Assembly: GCA_016791325.1 (NCBI GenBank)
Contig: JAEUMU010000045.1
Coordinates: forward strand, 1-7,685
Source: Hyphomonadaceae bacterium
Lineage (GTDB): Bacteria > Pseudomonadota > Alphaproteobacteria > Caulobacterales > Aquidulcibacteraceae
Length of the DNA stretch: 7,685 bases
Direction of reading: 5' to 3'
Of the stretch, positions 5,974-7,685 are shown piece by piece. Under the pieces are notes generated by a model, which worked only from the letters and a program-made list of their open reading frames with translations, made no database searches and was not told the DNA's origin. The translations under genes and the position numbers were made by a program. The number at the start of each line of letters is the position of its first letter. Position 1 is the stretch's first letter.

Positions 5974-6966
5974 ATGGCTGAGCGACGCACCGGCGTAAAG
6001 AAGAGCGAGCCCCGCACCTCCCCGGCGCATTTCCGCAACAAGCACTTGTTGAGTATCGGCGACCTCGATCGTTTCGAGGTCGAAAATCTGCTCGACCGCG
6101 CCGAGGCCTTCGCGCCGCTGCTCGAACAACCGATCAAGAAGCTCGACACCTTGCGCGGGCGCACGCTGATCAATCTTTTCTTCGAGAGCTCCACGCGCAC
6201 GCAAAGCTCCTTTGAACTCGCCGGCAAGCGCATGGGCGCGGATGTCGTCAACATGAGCGTGAAGAGTTCATCGGTGGCGAAGGGCGAAACCCTGATCGAC
6301 ACAGCCGCAACCTTGAACGCCATGCGCGCCGATCTGCTTGTCGTCCGTCACGGCGCCTCGGGCGCGGCGGAGCTGCTTGCGCGCAAGGTCGATTGCGCCG
6401 TCATCAACGCCGGCGACGGCAAGCACGAACACCCCACGCAGGCATTGCTCGACGCTTTCACCATTCGCAGCCGGCTGGGCCAAATCGAAGGACTCACCAT
6501 CGCCATCTGCGGCGATGTCCTGCATAGCCGCGTTGCGCGCTCCAATGTCTCGCTACTCAATTTGATGGGCGCGCGCGTGCGCCTTGTCGGCCCGCCCACG
6601 CTCATGCCCATCGGCGCCGATCGTTGGGGCGCGGAAGTGTTTCACGATATGCGCAAAGGCATCGGAGGCGCCGATGTGGTGATGATGCTGCGCGTGCAGC
6701 GCGAGCGTATGGCCGGCGGTTTCTTCCCCAGCGCGCGGGAATTCTTCTGGTTCTACGGCCTAGACGAAGACAAGCTGAAGCACGCCAAGCCCGGCGCGCT
6801 CGTCATGCATCCGGGCCCCATGAACCGCGGCGTGGAAATCGATTCAAGCGTGGCCGATAACCCCAGCGTTTCCCTGATCGAAACACAGGTTCGCATGGGG
6901 GTGGCCGTGCGCATGGCGGTGCTGGAGGCCCTCGCCAATGGCGGCGCAAGCGAAGGGGCGCGCTGA
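5974..6966 (+). CDS. pyrB: Aspartate carbamoyltransferase catalytic subunit
   Basis: Catalyses carbamoyl phosphate + aspartate to carbamoyl aspartate, the committed step of pyrimidine synthesis, in the cytoplasm. The 330-residue protein has the full active-site set: carbamoyl-phosphate loop S73-T74-R75-T76 in [13 protein letters not shown], Lys103 in SVAKGETL, Arg125-His126 (VRHGASG), HPTQ with His153 and Gln156, Arg186 in [11 protein letters not shown], Arg240/Gln242 in MLRVQRERM, and [11 protein letters not shown] (279-289). The [10 protein letters not shown] and [11 protein letters not shown] blocks resemble Pseudomonas PyrB, which assembles with an inactive dihydroorotase. About 20 residues precede the conserved RNKHLL; in Pseudomonas such an extension takes part in nucleotide control. 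No Shine-Dalgarno site precedes the ATG. No pyrI is seen. The stop overlaps the next start as TGATG. Confidence 0.97.
   Translation: MAERRTGVKKSEPRTSPAHFRNKHLLSIGDLDRFEVENLLDRAEAFAPLLEQPIKKLDTLRGRTLINLFFESSTRTQSSFELAGKRMGADVVNMSVKSSSVAKGETLIDTAATLNAMRADLLVVRHGASGAAELLARKVDCAVINAGDGKHEHPTQALLDAFTIRSRLGQIEGLTIAICGDVLHSRVARSNVSLLNLMGARVRLVGPPTLMPIGADRWGAEVFHDMRKGIGGADVVMMLRVQRERMAGGFFPSAREFFWFYGLDEDKLKHAKPGALVMHPGPMNRGVEIDSSVADNPSVSLIETQVRMGVAVRMAVLEALANGGASEGAR
6952..6958 (+). promoter_or_regulatory. Ribosome binding site for the 49-residue microprotein
   Basis: GAAGGGG inside the last codons of pyrB lies 7 nt before the ATG at 6966. It supports translation of the small gene between pyrB and the dihydroorotase-like gene. 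Confidence 0.55.
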
Positions 6967-7115
6967 TGTGGATGTTCCTGCTCTGGTGGTGCGTGGATGA
7001 TCATCTCGCCGCCGCCCTCAACGCGCCGGGCCTCGGCGACTTGCCGATCTGGGTGCCTTTCATCATCGCCATCGCCTTCTCCACCACCCTCAATGTCGCG
7101 GTGAAGCGCCGATGA
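6966..7115 (+). CDS. Trp-rich hydrophobic microprotein between pyrB and pyrC'
   Basis: A 49-codon frame. Its ATG shares one base with the pyrB stop (TGATG) and its TGA overlaps the next start by 4 bp (ATGA), so it fills the gap between the two genes exactly. GAAGGGG gives a ribosome site 7 nt upstream. The product starts MWMFLLWWC, passes a short acidic stretch (D11, D12) and a small Gly/Pro-containing linker, then has one hydrophobic segment at about 27-46 (LPIWVPFIIAIAF onward) and ends KRR. Four of its 49 residues are Trp. One membrane helix with a cytoplasmic C-terminus is likely, with the short N-terminal patch as a possible second insertion. No family was recognised. Exact overlaps at both ends argue for a real gene; a chance frame remains possible. 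Confidence 0.72.
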   Translation: MWMFLLWWCVDDHLAAALNAPGLGDLPIWVPFIIAIAFSTTLNVAVKRR

Positions 7116-7685
7116 CGCGCCCAACGCTTATCACCAACGCCAAGCTGATCGATCCCGCCAAGGACAAAGTGGGCGATGGCGGCGTGCTGTTCTCTGACAC
7201 CATTCTCGACGTCGGCGCGGTCAGCAGCGCGCCGGATGGCGCTGAAATCATCGATGCGCAGGGCGCTCACCTCATGCCCGGCCTGATCGACATGCGCGTC
7301 GTCATCGGCGAGCCCGGCGCCGAACACCGCGAGACGTTCAAGTCCGCCGGCCGCGCCGCCGCCGCCGGCGGCGTGACGACCTTGGTGATGATGCCGAACA
7401 CCACGCCCGTGATCGATGATCAAAGCCTGGTCGATTTCGTGCGCAGGCGCGGGCCCGATCGCGCCGGCGGCGTGCGTATCCTGCCCGCCGCAGCGCTTAC
7501 GAAGAATCTCGAAGGCGCGTTGATGACTGAAATCGGCCTGATGGCCGAAGCGGGCGCCGTCATGTTCAGCAACGGCGATCGGCCTATTGTCGATAGCCGC
7601 GTGCTGCGGCGCGCGCTTTCCTACGCCACCGCTTTCGGCGCGCTTGTAGCGCACCGCCCAGAAGATCCTTACCTCGCCCAGGGCG
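7112..7685 (+). CDS. pyrC': Dihydroorotase-like protein PyrC', probably non-catalytic; 3' end outside window
   Basis: The first 191 residues of an amidohydrolase-fold protein clearly related to type I dihydroorotases: LITNAKLIDP near the start, PGLID (56-60), AAAAGGVTTLVMMPNTTPVID (82-102), LTKNL and MTEIGLMAEAGAVMF (138-152). Active enzymes have DxHxHxREPG after PGLI; here it is D60-M-R-V-V-I-G-E-P-G69, so both zinc-binding His and the substrate-binding Arg are replaced by Arg62, Val64 and Gly66. The FxDDG block with the metal-bridging Asp of bacterial type I enzymes reads FSNG (152-155). His181 in AHRPED remains. This pattern matches the inactive PyrC' of Pseudomonas, a structural partner of PyrB. 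The ATG at 7112 overlaps the microprotein stop. A catalytic dihydroorotase should lie elsewhere in the genome. Most tools would name it pyrC. Confidence 0.9.
   Translation, partial: MTRPTLITNAKLIDPAKDKVGDGGVLFSDTILDVGAVSSAPDGAEIIDAQGAHLMPGLIDMRVVIGEPGAEHRETFKSAGRAAAAGGVTTLVMMPNTTPVIDDQSLVDFVRRRGPDRAGGVRILPAAALTKNLEGALMTEIGLMAEAGAVMFSNGDRPIVDSRVLRRALSYATAFGALVAHRPEDPYLAQG

Noticed and set aside
7001..7654. A 217-codon minus-strand frame near the right edge
   Set aside because: It is antisense to the microprotein and the dihydroorotase-like gene, whose motifs are clear on the plus strand.

Overview
The window is a GC-rich, tightly packed stretch of bacterial chromosome. It most likely comes from an alphaproteobacterium, probably the Caulobacterales/Hyphomonadaceae side of the class. 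This rests on a DUF3126-type protein (a family I know from Alphaproteobacteria), an alphaproteobacterial-style GatA, the divergent gatC / ruvX arrangement, and a Pseudomonas-like PyrB followed directly by a dihydroorotase-like protein. The taxonomic placement is inference. No RNA gene, CRISPR array, insertion sequence or phage gene was seen.

Left part (1-4086), almost all minus strand. A strong intrinsic terminator at 28-57 closes a plus-strand gene lying outside the window. Then come, read on the minus strand from 4086 down: a predicted cysteine-rich lipoprotein (4086-3658), gatC (3626-3336), a GNAT acetyltransferase (3339-2878) that overlaps gatC by 4 bp, gatA (2834-1356), and three small genes of unknown function (1278-886, 836-549, 494-69). 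The last is a tandem duplication of a DUF3126-like domain with a TTG start. GatC and GatA belong to the tRNA-dependent amidotransferase that corrects Glu-tRNA(Gln)/Asp-tRNA(Asn). Its third subunit GatB is not in the window.

Middle (4136-5812). On the plus strand, ruvX (YqgF-family nuclease, 16S rRNA processing) overlaps an AEC-family ten-helix permease by 8 bp. The permease meets a small minus-strand gene for a secreted protein tail to tail, the two stop codons sharing bases. A 161-bp divergent intergenic region follows (5813-5973), holding an AT-rich imperfect dyad.

Right part (5974-7685), plus strand: pyrB, a 49-residue hydrophobic microprotein, and a dihydroorotase-like gene cut by the window end. 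All three are linked by overlapping start and stop codons (TGATG and ATGA). The dihydroorotase-like protein lacks the HxHxR metal-binding motif and carries Asn where bacterial type I enzymes carry a metal-bridging Asp. It is therefore best read as a non-catalytic PyrC' (PyrX) partner of aspartate transcarbamoylase, not as a working dihydroorotase. This pseudoenzyme and the microprotein wedged inside its operon are the most interesting parts of the window.
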